Assembly: GCA_002633005.1 (NCBI GenBank)
Contig: NMRA01000203.1
Location: 377,401-411,143, forward strand
Length of the DNA stretch: 33,743 nucleotides
Direction: 5' to 3'
From: Phoronis australis
Lineage: Eukaryota > Phoronida > Phoronidae
The position numbers and the translations under genes were made by a program. The notes under the pieces are model-generated. The model was given only the letters and a program-made list of their open reading frames with translations. It was not told the DNA's origin and did not search any database. This document shows, piece by piece, positions 22,367 through 31,600 of this stretch. Position 1 is the stretch's first letter. The number at the start of each line of letters is the position of its first letter.

Positions 22367-22713
22367 GTTGACTGACTAGTAAATGAAAGCAAACGACGAC
22401 GGAACTTAACACAACCGAGGTAGAACAATGACTGACTCGGCAGCTCTCACAGTCAGACTATATGAAAAGAAATTGGCGCGAAATGCTTGCCTCCTAAAAC
22501 GTCACTTCCGGAGTAGCGGACGAGTAATTAATAAAATTACGAAAAGCTGTAATTAAGTGGAAAATATGTCTAGGATAACCAACCAACCTTATTTTAGCTC
22601 AAAATGACATGGAAAAATGTTGCCTTCGCCTTTAACTCCGATAGATTTCGACGCAATTTTACAGACGCCTCTCTGGGGGTAATTGGGAGAAAACAACGAC
22701 AGGAACTCTTCCA

Positions 22714-23099
22714 GGGCCCGGTCTCTAATCTTTGTACTCGAAACGAACTCGAAACTATTTTTGGCAATTTCTCTGCTCCTTTTGTGCGAACTTATGATAA
22801 TTGGTTATCAGACTGTGCTCGGATACATTATAGTTTATGCATAGGAGTTTCTAGTTCAAGTTTGCCCTTGAAGACCCTTATATTCGTGCTACAAAGTCGA
22901 GTAAAAACTCGACATTTCGAGTTCAAACTCGAACTTATTGTTTTAATATTGGGTTTACAAACTGTGAACTAAGGGCAATAAATTATCTACGTAAATTATT
23001 GTGTAATCGAGCATAGAATAATAGACACTTATCTTGAGTTCGCCCAAAAGTAAAGTAGAAAATGCCTAATTTCGAGTAAAAAGATTGGAGACCGGGCCC
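22714..23099. mobile_element. GGGCCC-ended MITE, 386 bp
   Basis: TIRs of 30 bp at 22714-22743 and 23070-23099, starting GGGCCCGGTCTC and ending ACTCGAAA, with two mismatches. The interior is non-coding and rich in CGAGT/ACTCG motifs, including two adjacent perfect hairpins. No clear target-site duplication. Confidence 0.7.
22896..22933. repeat. two adjacent perfect hairpins
   Basis: GTCGAGT-AAAA-ACTCGAC (22896-22913) is followed two bases later by TTCGAGTT-CA-AACTCGAA (22916-22933). Both are perfect stems inside the GGGCCC MITE. Confidence 0.9.
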
Positions 23100-23163
23100 A
23101 TGTCATCGAAAGTAACTCTTATACCACAATATGAGCCTCGAATGGCAGATACAAACGTGTAAA

Positions 23164-23185
23164 GTTATCTCACTAGTGAGATAAC
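23164..23185. repeat. 22-bp perfect palindrome
   Basis: Half-site GTTATCTCACT followed directly by its reverse complement, with no spacer. It abuts the 3' side of the tRNA-like SINE head. Confidence 0.95.
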
Positions 23186-23276
23186 ATTTTGGCGGGAAAT
23201 CGAGGTCGGATTCGAACCCGGGCCTCAAGAGTTTCAAGTCGCCGACTTTACCACTACACCACTTAGTGGCTGACGT
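23186..23276 (-). repeat. tRNA-like SINE head (degenerate tRNA)
   Basis: On the - strand TGGTGTAGTGG resembles a Pol III A box, and GGTTCGAATCC about 35 bases later is a perfect B box. The run GCCCGGGTTCGAATCC resembles tRNA-Glu-like genes. The T stem has mismatches, and no clean acceptor stem or anticodon arm forms, so this is not a working tRNA. A tRNA-derived SINE head fits best. Confidence 0.6.
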
Positions 23277-23810
23277 CATCCAACGTGAAAATAGAATACT
23301 TAAATGAGCACGCGCAACAATCGCATGTTCAGCAAAGGGCATTGCACCGACATTTATACGCTATGAAAAATAAAACGCATAGTTTCCATAAAAACGATAC
23401 TTTAATTCAGTGAAATTTTTCTCTCGTGTTCTCTCACTTGTAAATCACCGATCTCCAATTTGAATGCGGGTATCGTGTCATCGGGATCCTTTGACTTGAG
23501 CATTATAGTCAGTTACTAGTGGTAACCTACTTTAGCAGACGATATTTTCCCGGTCGAAGCTTAGCGTGATAAAATGCGTAGTTAGCTATAATAGTTGATA
23601 AACCTTAATTTATAGATTCACTTTATTTCTATTTTGTTTAAATTTTCAATTGGTTTTGAGTATAAGCATTATTTGACAAAAATAGTTCGGCTTTTCTTAA
23701 AAGGTCACGACCTCCAACCCCGGGCCTCTGACATAGAAAGTAGTTACAAAGCCGAGGCGAGTCGAGAAAGGTAGATTGATTCATTGCAATGTTTCTCGTT
23801 CAGTATGTGG
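23277..23810. other. no gene seen
   Basis: AT-rich spacer between the SINE head and the nested-hairpin MITE. No ORF above background. Confidence 0.5.
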
Positions 23811-23966
23811 TATAAATAGATTATTACATGTTCTCAGCTGTTATCCCGCGTTATCTAGAGCCCTCGTTGATTTTGGAGAATTATCACTCGAGGGGCGTTA
23901 GCCCCGAGGGTGAGGCTCTAGATAACGGGGGATAACGACTTCGCCATGTAATAATCTATATTTATG
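23811..23966. mobile_element. nested-hairpin MITE, 156 bp
   Basis: The outer arms are TATAAATAGATTATTACATG at 23811 and its near reverse complement ending at 23966. Inside them GTTATCCC, GTTATCTAGAGCC and their complements pair. At the centre is CTCGAGGGGC-GTTA-GCCCCGAG (23887-23908). The whole element can fold as one long hairpin with an inner one. Non-coding. Confidence 0.75.
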
Positions 23967-24791
23967 TAAAAAAACGTATTATGAGGCCAAAGCTTATATA
24001 CAATAAACATGTCTGAATGTGATTCAGATTCTCTTACTGACGTACCAGGCCGCACTTCTGAAGTTGCATGCGAACATGTATGTGTACTTCAACACAAAGT
24101 CGAAAGCTTCAAGTGATTCTTTGATCATAATGACCATTGTCCTGTTCACAATATCGTAGCACCGCATGCCTGTTGCGTAATAAAAACAATTTTTGCGGTG
24201 GTCATTTTTGGCAGTGAAAAAACAAATTCAAATGCAACGAAAACTGTAAGGAATTGCTCTACGTATTTAGAAGATACAATGTCAATATAAAATCTCCTTA
24301 CCTAAATGTGGCGGCATTTGAGGGCACAGTGATGACCCCTGTAAACAGAAAAAAATGAATTTGTGTTAAATTTTGATGATGGCTCCGAAAATTGATGCTG
24401 GAACTACATAGGTCTTTTGTGCGATGATTTTGTCGAGAGCGGTGGTCACATCTACAGGGGTTTGTAAAAGATCAATGACTTTAGTTAATTGTTAAGAATA
24501 TTTTAGGAAAGTTACGAATTTCCCCGATAGTAGTGTCCAGTTATTCCCCAACAAGTGAAAACAGTCATCCGAAGATGCTTCCGCACACCGTCTAAAGAAG
24601 CCCTGAAATGAAGATAAAAGACAACAAATGTACAGACAAACGTAGTCAGGCAAACTCCATTTCTCAGTCCTTGATGCTAAGTACTTGCTCCAAGTTGCTG
24701 TCCACATGCATCGTCCACAATCACCACTGCTTTCCGCTTGTCAAGTCATCTCAGTTAACCTTCTAGCCAAACGCATCAACGATTTTCCAGA
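23967..24791. other. no gene seen
   Basis: AT-rich. One - strand frame (24492-24707) starts after a fair acceptor but matches nothing. No repeat ends found. Confidence 0.5.
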
Positions 24792-25339
24792 GCAAGTCTG
24801 GGCATCTCACTTTTACTGCTGGTCAAACGTCTCGGGGTCCATTGATTCCACAGAACACCCCCATTTGGCGAAGTGGGCAAAAAGGTCCGCCTCAGAGAAA
24901 CGATAAGTCCGAGAAAACGAGACAAATGGGAGAATTTATAAAGTACCAAGTGGGGTACACCAAACAGCCAACTGGGCTATAACAACCTGGCACAGCAGGT
25001 TCCGGACAAGCTGAGTGAAAAGGCCAGCCGGAGTGACGAAAATAGATATTGTAAGGAACGTGGTGTTGTGGTTCAGTTTGTGCCATATGGGCAGGGTTGT
25101 TCATGGATGAACAATCCTGTCCACCGCCACAAACCGCGTGGGGGCCGTGACCCTTGTAGTCAAGGGACGAATAGGAGTGAGAGGTGATATGGGAAAAAGT
25201 AGTCGGGACCTTGAACAATACAATAAAATATATAATATGATGAAACCATCTAAGAGACTTTTACCTAAGCATAACTGAGAGAGCTATGGACCATAAACCC
25301 GAGGTCCGCCAGCAGTGGGCACCCTTTATAGCATTGAGA
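24792..25339. repeat. 548-bp direct repeat, copy A
   Basis: Nearly identical to 25341-25888 at an exact offset of 549, with about six substitutions. It ends exactly at a single N (25340). On the - strand its right end is the last codons of the SGNH hydrolase relic, which stop abruptly at the N. Likely the overlapping end of one contig. Confidence 0.9.
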
Positions 25340-25340
25340 N

Positions 25341-25888
25341 GCAAGTCTGGGCATCTCACTTTTACTGCTGGTCAAACGTCTCGGGGTCCATTGATTCCAC
25401 AGAACACCCCCATTTGGCGAAGTGGGCAAAAAGGTCCGCCTCAGAGAAACGAAAAGTCCGAGAAAACGAGACAAATGGGAGAATTTATAAAGTACCAAGT
25501 GGGGTACACCAAACAGCCAACTGGGCTATAACAACCTGGCACAGCAGGTTCCGGACAAGCTGAGTGAACAGGCCAGCCGGAGTGACGAAAATAGATATTG
25601 TAAGGAACGTGGTGTTGTGGTTCAGTTTGTGCCATATGGGCAGGGTTGTTCATGGATGAACAATCCTGTCCACCGCCACAAACCGCGTGGGGGCCGTGAC
25701 CCTTGTAGTCAAGGGACGAATAGGAGTGAAAGGTGATATGGGAAAAAGTAGTCGGGACCTTGAACAATATAATAAAATATATAATATGATGAAACCATCT
25801 AAGAGACTTTTACCTAAGCATAACTGATAGAGCTATGGACCATAAACCCGAGGTCCGCCAGCAGTGGGCACCCTTTATAGCATTGAGA
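25341..25888. repeat. 548-bp direct repeat, copy B
   Basis: Begins one base after the N with GCAAGTCTGGGCATCTCAC. Unlike copy A, it continues into the rest of the SGNH hydrolase relic. Differences from copy A look allelic (for example GATAAG/GAAAAG). Confidence 0.9.
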
Positions 25889-26380
25889 AAATATCGTTTC
25901 ATAAATGGGACAGGTGGACGCCATGTGGATGGAACAACAACCTGACATCCGTCATAATGTCAGGGTGCCTGATATGTAGCATCCAGAATGAGTGAGATCA
26001 ATCTTAGCCGCCATGGAGTTGATTCTGGCCCTGGCGGTGTTCATGACTTCCATGGTACCTCTTTTCCATTGTAACCGTGGTAGTATTGCGGACCAAACAA
26101 TTGTGCTGTGTGGAAATTTGTTGTGGAATCTGGAAATATCTGCGTAGCAGTAACTCATGTGATTTGGTTTGGCCAATGTCTTTGCAAGCGCAGTGCAGGA
26201 TGATGTACGACGGTTGGTCTTCAAGGTGGTTCATCGTCCACAGTTTGGGGATAAGCTGGTTCCAATGGAGCCTTTTGCCAAAAGATGCTCTGTATCCCCA
26301 CTGACTGTAACCCCAAGTTCGTGCCCCTGGGGCTTGTCCTGGCATGAACAAACTCCCGTTTAATGAACGACTATCCTACA
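25870..26380 (-). pseudogene. SGNH hydrolase relic of an Ngaro-like retroelement
   Basis: Downstream of the recombinase relic on the same strand. Block I reads VG-stop-SFIKR, with the catalytic-block residue replaced by TAG (26371-26373). The oxyanion block reads HCACKDIG where family members have GGND. Then come FHNKFPHSTIVWSAILPR (in a second frame) and NTARARINSM. The catalytic Asp-His block reads HGVHLSHL, Asp changed to His (25923-25925), followed by a stop. All three active-site blocks are damaged and at least two frameshifts are needed. SGNH-type hydrolases are known as an extra ORF in Ngaro-type elements. Confidence 0.72.
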
Positions 26381-26459
26381 ATCCATACGGCATAAGGGCC
26401 CTGAAAGACTTAACTGTCTTTTAGAACTAGTCTAAACTGTGAACTAATAGTTTTTCGGA

Positions 26460-27190
26460 AATAATACGAACATAGGTTTTATATGCGTATGAGTGTGTAG
26501 ATCATCTGCTTGCGAGTCTGATTTGTTCTGGTGTCCATTCAGCTAAGCTTGCGGTTATGGCAGCACCGATGCGGAATGAATGTGACCGGTACCTGCCATG
26601 TTCCACGCACGCCCAGTTTCTTCATTACCAACTGGAGGATAGTGCTAAACTGATAGCGAGAGAGGGGTTTCCCTCCAAAGTGACAGAGGAACTGGTGGTC
26701 GCTTGGTGGTCTGATTTTACGAAATTTGAGCATGTTGTCTATCAAGCATATATTAAAAGTGGGTGGTGGGATAATTAAGGAATGTATAAAAAGTGTCGAC
26801 GTGTTCCCACGCTGCTCGGTCTTGAATGATGTGATTTTAATGAAGACCCTGTTGTTGGCAAAGGTGACGTCGTCCGCTTGAAGACCTCCATTGTTTGGGC
26901 CAACTAACTCTGATATTCGGAAAAAACCAAAGAACGCCAAAACGTATGGTCTTGAAAAGGTGCCTCTCGTATATAGAGGAGCAGATTAGATGCAGGCTGT
27001 GGGCCAGTGGTACAGTATCTCAGGAGTAATCGGTAGCCGTGTGTCAGCAGTTTTTGCACAACGTCGTAGGCCCCGGTGTCTTGGACACGATCAAGATGGT
27101 AGTAATGTCTGGGTAACCATCCACCTTGCATTTAAAGTACATTCCTGCCAGGTATGACTCGACGGTACGGGCCGCAATACCACAGAGAGA
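26460..27190 (-). pseudogene. tyrosine recombinase relic, Ngaro/DIRS-like
   Basis: The SAM-like core-binding start is AARTVESYLAGMYF near 27179. After frame changes, TRLPITPEILYHWP follows. The catalytic domain has LAFFGFFRISELVG near 26930 (first catalytic Arg), SFKTEQRG and FGGKPLSRYQF. The HxxR box HSFRIGAA is visible only one frame over, near 26580. The tail reads YAYKTYVRI with the presumed nucleophile Tyr near 26472, after a TGA where the usual Trp of GRW would be. The longest open piece is 26539-26940. The element recombined circular DNA intermediates; this copy is dead. Confidence 0.8.
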
Positions 27191-27199
27191 TATGTATGG

Positions 27200-27611
27200 A
27201 ATACATAGAACCAGATGGTCAGGGGGCCAGCACAGTGGCAGGTAACACTGTTGCCGAAACGAATTGAATGACTGGAGGCCTAGGTGTTGTTGGAGACGAA
27301 TGCTTAGATTAGTCTAGCTGCCTTATCGCGGAGATCAGTTGCAGAAATTGGTGGGGTATTGGGTCTGGCGATGGGTTTGCCTCTGGTGCTAACGTGCAAA
27401 ATCTTTGCACCTGTTTACGAGACGGTAGTTTACGGACGTAGACGTAAACGGTAGATGACGCTGTCATCATAGAAATAATCACAAGGTAGCACTGACGTCG
27501 CGTGCACGTTAAGATTTTTTAATGAGACAATTTGTAAACATTTATATGTGCTAATTGACATGAAACTTATTTCTAATTCGATTGTTAATTATTCCAGCAA
27601 AATATTAGCAA
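27200..27611. other. no gene seen
   Basis: Upstream side of the recombinase relic. No recognisable reverse transcriptase was found, so the element is truncated or too decayed here. Confidence 0.45.
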
Positions 27612-28070
27612 ATATTATCGACAACACTGCCTTTTAATTGTTGACGATAACAGTGGCCTCTGGCGATAAGTTTGATGGGACTGAAATTGGCCGTTCAATG
27701 CACTGTGGCGTCGACGCTCCACTAATTAAATCCAACACCAAAGTTAACCACTCATACTGACCGCAACTCCCCAAAACATCGACGCGTCTACGTTAGTACG
27801 AAACGCCCTTAAAAGTCACATCGATAAAAAGCCTTTCGTCAGTTCTTGGGGATTATACCAAAAGCAAAAGGTAAATAATTTAATTCATAAATAATTAGGA
27901 TTTCGCATACCATATGTTTTTGATTATAAAATCCAAGAGTGTTACCAAAATACGAAAAATAACGATGTGTAATTTTACCGTAATAAAGGAAATGAACCAG
28001 AGAGGTTATATAAATGACTAGTTAATCCATAAGGGAAATAAATTCAATGATTTAAAGATTTCTACCTCAT
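27612..28070. repeat. 459-bp direct repeat, copy A
   Basis: Matches 28310-28768 at an exact offset of 698 with about four substitutions. AT-rich and non-coding. It starts with an imperfect hairpin (TATCGACAA / TTGACGATA). The copies diverge after TCTACCTCAT. Confidence 0.9.
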
Positions 28071-28308
28071 ATCCAGCGCATGGGGCGCTGGAAATCTGAC
28101 GCACTAAAAAACTACATTCGCATGTCTGCTTTTCCTCTTCCCCAGGCTTCTTGAACTCCTGGTGAGCCTGTTGTTGCAGCTCCCCACTTCTCTCACTTTG
28201 CTTTTCAGCCCCTCCCACTCCTCTGGGTCTGTGGTTTCAGCCCACTAGGTCAGGACTGTTGTTGCAGCCGGCCTCCTCCCGTTCGCAGGTCTGTTGTTGC
28301 AGCCTGTG
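28071..28308. repeat. 238-bp segment with CTGTTGTTGCAGC motifs, ending at N
   Basis: Present only after copy A. CTGTTGTTGCAGC occurs near 28168, 28258 and 28291, and a variant GTGGTTTCAGCC near 28230. Base composition is more GC-rich than the surroundings. It ends at the single N (28309). Function unknown; possibly the edge of an insertion or a minisatellite. Confidence 0.6.
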
Positions 28309-28309
28309 N

Positions 28310-28768
28310 ATATTATCGACAACACTGCCTTTTAATTGTTGACGATAACAGTGGCCTCTGGCGATAAGTTTGACGGGACTGAAATTGGCCGTTCAATGCA
28401 CTGTGGCGTCGACGCTCCACTAATTAAATCCAACACCAAAGTTAACCACTCATACTGACCGCAACTCCCCAAAACATCGACGCGTCTACGTTAGTATGAA
28501 ACGCCCTTAAAAGTCACATCGATAAAAAGCCTTTCGTCAGTTCTTGGGAATTATACCAAAAGCAAAAGGTAAATAATTTAATTCATAAATAATTAGGATT
28601 TCGCATACCATATGTTTTTGATTATAAAATCCAAGAGTGTTACCAAAATACGAAAAATAACGATGTGTAATTTTAACGTAATAAAGGAAATGAACCAGAG
28701 AGGTTATATAAATGACTAGTTAATCCATAAGGGAAATAAATTCAATGATTTAAAGATTTCTACCTCAT
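28310..28768. repeat. 459-bp direct repeat, copy B
   Basis: Begins immediately after the N at 28309 and continues past the repeat into unrelated AT-rich sequence (AAAGACAG). Confidence 0.9.
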
Positions 28769-29762
28769 AAAGACAGTTTAAAATATTGATTCCTCACACT
28801 TGTCAAGCATTCATCCAAACTTATACATCTTTATATATTGCAACTAATTGAATATTTGGTGCCGTTTGGTACAATTGTATTCTTCAGTATATATAGGTAA
28901 ATAAAACAACAAGAATGGATCAACTGAAATTTTCGGATGTAATAACGTCCTTTGTCAACAGAAATAGAAATAAAGTAAAATCAAACACTTGACATTTAAG
29001 ATATGGTGTAATGAATATGATACATTTTTTGCGTAAAAAAATCAATGATATATTTTAGGAAGTTTTTATGTTCAATCCATGAGGTTCTATTGCGCGCGCA
29101 CACACACACACACAAACGCACACACACATACTTAGCAAAGCATTATGTGTAAATTTTCGAAAGTTCCGCAAGCATACCTGTTTTTAGTGCTTGAAGTTTT
29201 CACTTAGGTCAAATGTAACTCCTTTCCGTAAAATACTGTAAAACGATTTTAAGACCTAAAATTTTTTATTGAAAAACTCATGGCGTGTAGTTGTGATAGT
29301 TTGTCGAAAGTGGTTCTACGACTGGAGCTGAAAAGATATCAGAGGCCATAAAAGCATTACCGGTATGTCTTAAAGAGCATCGCAACCTTAGGAATAACTA
29401 CAACCAAAGCCGATACCTCTTGGTTGTGAAGTAAAATAAGACGGTGGTGAAGAAATTTACATCAATTTCAAAACATTAACAAACAAGTTGTCACAGTAAA
29501 TACTTCCATCACCCACTGGCAGATAAACCGAAGATGAATGAATATCTTCGCAATCTTTCGTCATGTGATATCATCACCTTTTGTACTCAAAATCCTAGGC
29601 TTGACCAATCTGACGTCGTGGGCAACCAATCTTTTGCGTGTTTTTGGTAACAGAGCCTCAAGGCCCTCCAAATGTTAATTTTGGAGGCGAAAATCTAGAC
29701 GCTTTACCTTAAAACTGCATTATGCACACTAGCGTGTTCTATTTCAGATTATTACAGCTTTA
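28769..29762. other. non-coding stretch with CA microsatellite
   Basis: AT-rich. A (CA)n run with a few interruptions lies at about 29095-29131. No ORF stands out. Confidence 0.6.
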
Positions 29763-29768
29763 CTATAC

Positions 29769-30023
29769 CTTGGCTGTAATAGTTTTTACTGTTTCTCTTG
29801 ATGGCAATCGTGTGGAGACTATAGTAGGCCAATGGTAATCCGAGCCTTCATTACTTTTATCTTCTCTGTTGTCTCGAATATCATCACGTGACAACAGTGA
29901 CGTCACATTGCAAGTCACCAAACAACCAACAGCGAATCCAACGAAAAGGAGGCAGTTACGACTGTAAATTATTCTATGCCACGTCTTCACCACAAGACCC
30001 ATTGGTCTCTGAGGGATTTTACT
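29769..30023 (-). CDS. possible exon: N-terminus of a type II membrane protein
   Basis: On the - strand, acceptor CTGTTTTACAG precedes 30023 and donor CCAAG|GTATAG follows 29769. ATG at 30002-30000 gives 78 codons ending in phase 0. The peptide has a short basic cytoplasmic part (MGLVVKTWHRIIYSR), one hydrophobic segment of about 22 residues (CLLFVGFAVGCLVTC), a sequon (NVT) and a polar stem. That layout is typical of Golgi glycosyl- or sulfotransferases, but no catalytic domain is in view. Downstream exons would lie below 29769, where I see none; the duplication and N at 28309 may hide or displace them. It may also be a chance frame. Confidence 0.3.
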
Positions 30024-30787
30024 CTGTAAAACAGATGAACAATACAAATTATGTGAGTTTCTAGATGGGGTGAAATTTTAGCTGCGACCACTAAAGAAAA
30101 CTCACTCAGTTGTGAGGCAATGCCCCCAAATTAGGAAAATTGTATCTAAAAATGTAACATTAGAGGGTTCAGGCTGGCACCAATGAATCGAGAATAAATC
30201 AGGATGAAAGGTTATTAGTTAGGATTAAGGATCAGGCCCCCTGCTTCAGTCATTTGGGTGTCACACGATCCGACAGATCAACACTCATGAGATGCTGGTC
30301 TACCATTCTTCAACAAACAGTGGACGGATGATTTAAGTTGACGAGGGAAAATTATAAGGGGATAACAGAAACAATACTTCATCTTTTCATAGAAACCGGA
30401 AGCATTTGATTGTCACTGAACGTTTGAGTATTACAAAACAGGAACGGAAACGAAGAGTACATACACCTCGACATAAGGTTCCGGCAAGAACATGCAACTA
30501 AAAGCCTGATGGGAAATGTACGGGTTGAGTTCTACGTTAGTTTCTTTACAGGTTAGTGAGATCACGCAAGTATTCGCGAGAGATCGCCACGCATTGCAAC
30601 TAATGTACGTACTCTCACTGGCTTTGCTCTCGCGTCGGAATGTCATGCGTAATTCAACAGGCCGGTTTCACACTATTGGCGGTGAAAGTTACGCCACAAT
30701 GTAAAAGTACTCTGAACAAGTTCACACAAGAAAGGTGTCAAAACTCGATCGTTGGCTGCTGTCGATGTACAGTTTCATATATGGAAA
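30024..30787. other. no gene seen
   Basis: Two overlapping short frames (30431-30646 and 30516-30704) use non-ATG starts or look like shadows of each other. No repeat ends found. Confidence 0.45.
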
Positions 30788-31132
30788 TCAGAAGCAACAA
30801 TATTTATAAACGGTACATAAAACTTTTCTAACGTTGCTTAGGAGGAATTCATTGAGAATAAGGTCAAGGTTAGGACTACCATTCAATAATAATGTAAATT
30901 TAGTAGGGATATTATTACAAGAATTGAGAGCTTCAACTGGTTTCGACTGGTTTTCATAAAGTGCACGAAAGAGTGAGTCTCTCAGGTATTCGATGCATTT
31001 GAAGAAAATATGAGGATAAGATTGATGGTCACCACATTTACAGTATGGAGAAACATTACTAGAGTTAATTAAATCAGTTTTTGGGCACAATAAGATTAAA
31101 AACCGGACGATCATGTTTATGTTCATGTTCAA
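30788..31132 (-). pseudogene. LINE C-terminal fragment (zinc-like motif)
   Basis: A 114-residue frame with the tail pattern of CR1/L2-type LINE ORF2: YCKCGDHQSYPHIFFKCIEY (C-x-C...H....C), then LRDSLFRALYEN and a hydrophobic end. No RT core is upstream, because the Penelope fragment abuts at 31132. Element tail only. Confidence 0.55.
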
Positions 31133-31135
31133 TTC

Positions 31136-31166
31136 AACGTTTCGTCTTTTCAGTAGACATCATCAG
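31136..31166 (-). ncRNA. hammerhead-ribozyme-like motif of Penelope element
   Basis: - strand order: CTGATGA, T, GTCT, loop ACTGAAA, AGAC, GAAAC, GTT. This is the hammerhead core CUGAUGA-stem II-GAAA with a 4-bp stem II and a palindromic ACGT for a minimal stem III. An extra T after CTGATGA breaks the usual G-C at the base of stem II, and stem I pairs poorly. Hammerheads are known from Penelope-like elements. Probably an inactive relic. Confidence 0.45.
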
Positions 31167-31600
31167 AATCATATTTACAACAATTTAGGACAACAAGTGC
31201 CAACATACAGCTCAGGTAACACCTATAGAGTGAAGTGAGAGATACATAGAATATAGTCAGTACTGGTCATCCCCATAGTTGCAGGGTCATTGAGCTCTGC
31301 ATGTTATTCAGAGAATCAGTGGCATGCTGGTTCTGAATGACCAATGACTCTTTAATGTACAGTAACTCCTTATTAGGTTCTCTGCAGATAATACTAACAT
31401 CCCTTTGTTGAACAAGAGCAATGTTGTGTATAAGGTTGAATGTGACAACTGTAAGGAATTCTATATAGGACTCACACAGAGACGCCTCTGTGACAGGTTG
31501 AAAGAACATCACACCCCAGAGAAAAGTAACATATATAGGCATTGTATTAGCTACAATCACCAATCCAACTCTGATTTTACTTTATTTCGGCTTCTGTTGA
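31136..31600. pseudogene. Penelope-like GIY-YIG relic with internal inversion
   Basis: The first half of the GIY-YIG domain is on the + strand from 31405 (NVVYKVECDNCKEFYIGLTQ, RRLCDRLKEH, CISYNH). The C-terminal half is on the - strand from about 31410 down to 31267 (DVSIICREPNKELLYIKESL, then a stop after LQLWG). The halves meet head to head, as in a twin-primed insertion. The 3' side carries a hammerhead-like motif. Only the nuclease end of the element is present. Confidence 0.65.

Larger units (their letters stand above)
22009..22635. mobile_element. DNA transposon with 162-bp TIRs encoding a THAP domain
   Basis: Left (22009-22170) and right (22474-22635) ends are reverse complements of 162 bp with only a handful of differences. 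Both begin TTAAAGGCGAAGGCAAC at the outside. TTAA may be a 4-bp target-site duplication or part of the TIR. The interior encodes the start of a THAP zinc finger on the - strand and contains a 60-N gap, so the true length is unknown and a transposase may be missing from the assembly. Confidence 0.8.

Noticed and set aside
22604-22972. 122-aa ORF
   Set aside because: It starts inside the right TIR of the THAP element and runs into the next MITE.
23186-23276. Functional tRNA gene
   Set aside because: The B box is perfect, but T-stem mismatches and no acceptor or anticodon stem argue for a SINE relic.
24492-24600. GFFRR after a good splice acceptor on the - strand, like a nuclear-receptor DNA-binding exon
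   Set aside because: The residues that follow do not have the second zinc finger cysteines, and the frame soon stops. Five residues are not enough.
25286-25563. 81-82 aa ORFs running through the N at 25340
   Set aside because: They cross an assembly junction between duplicated sequence and have no meaning as proteins.
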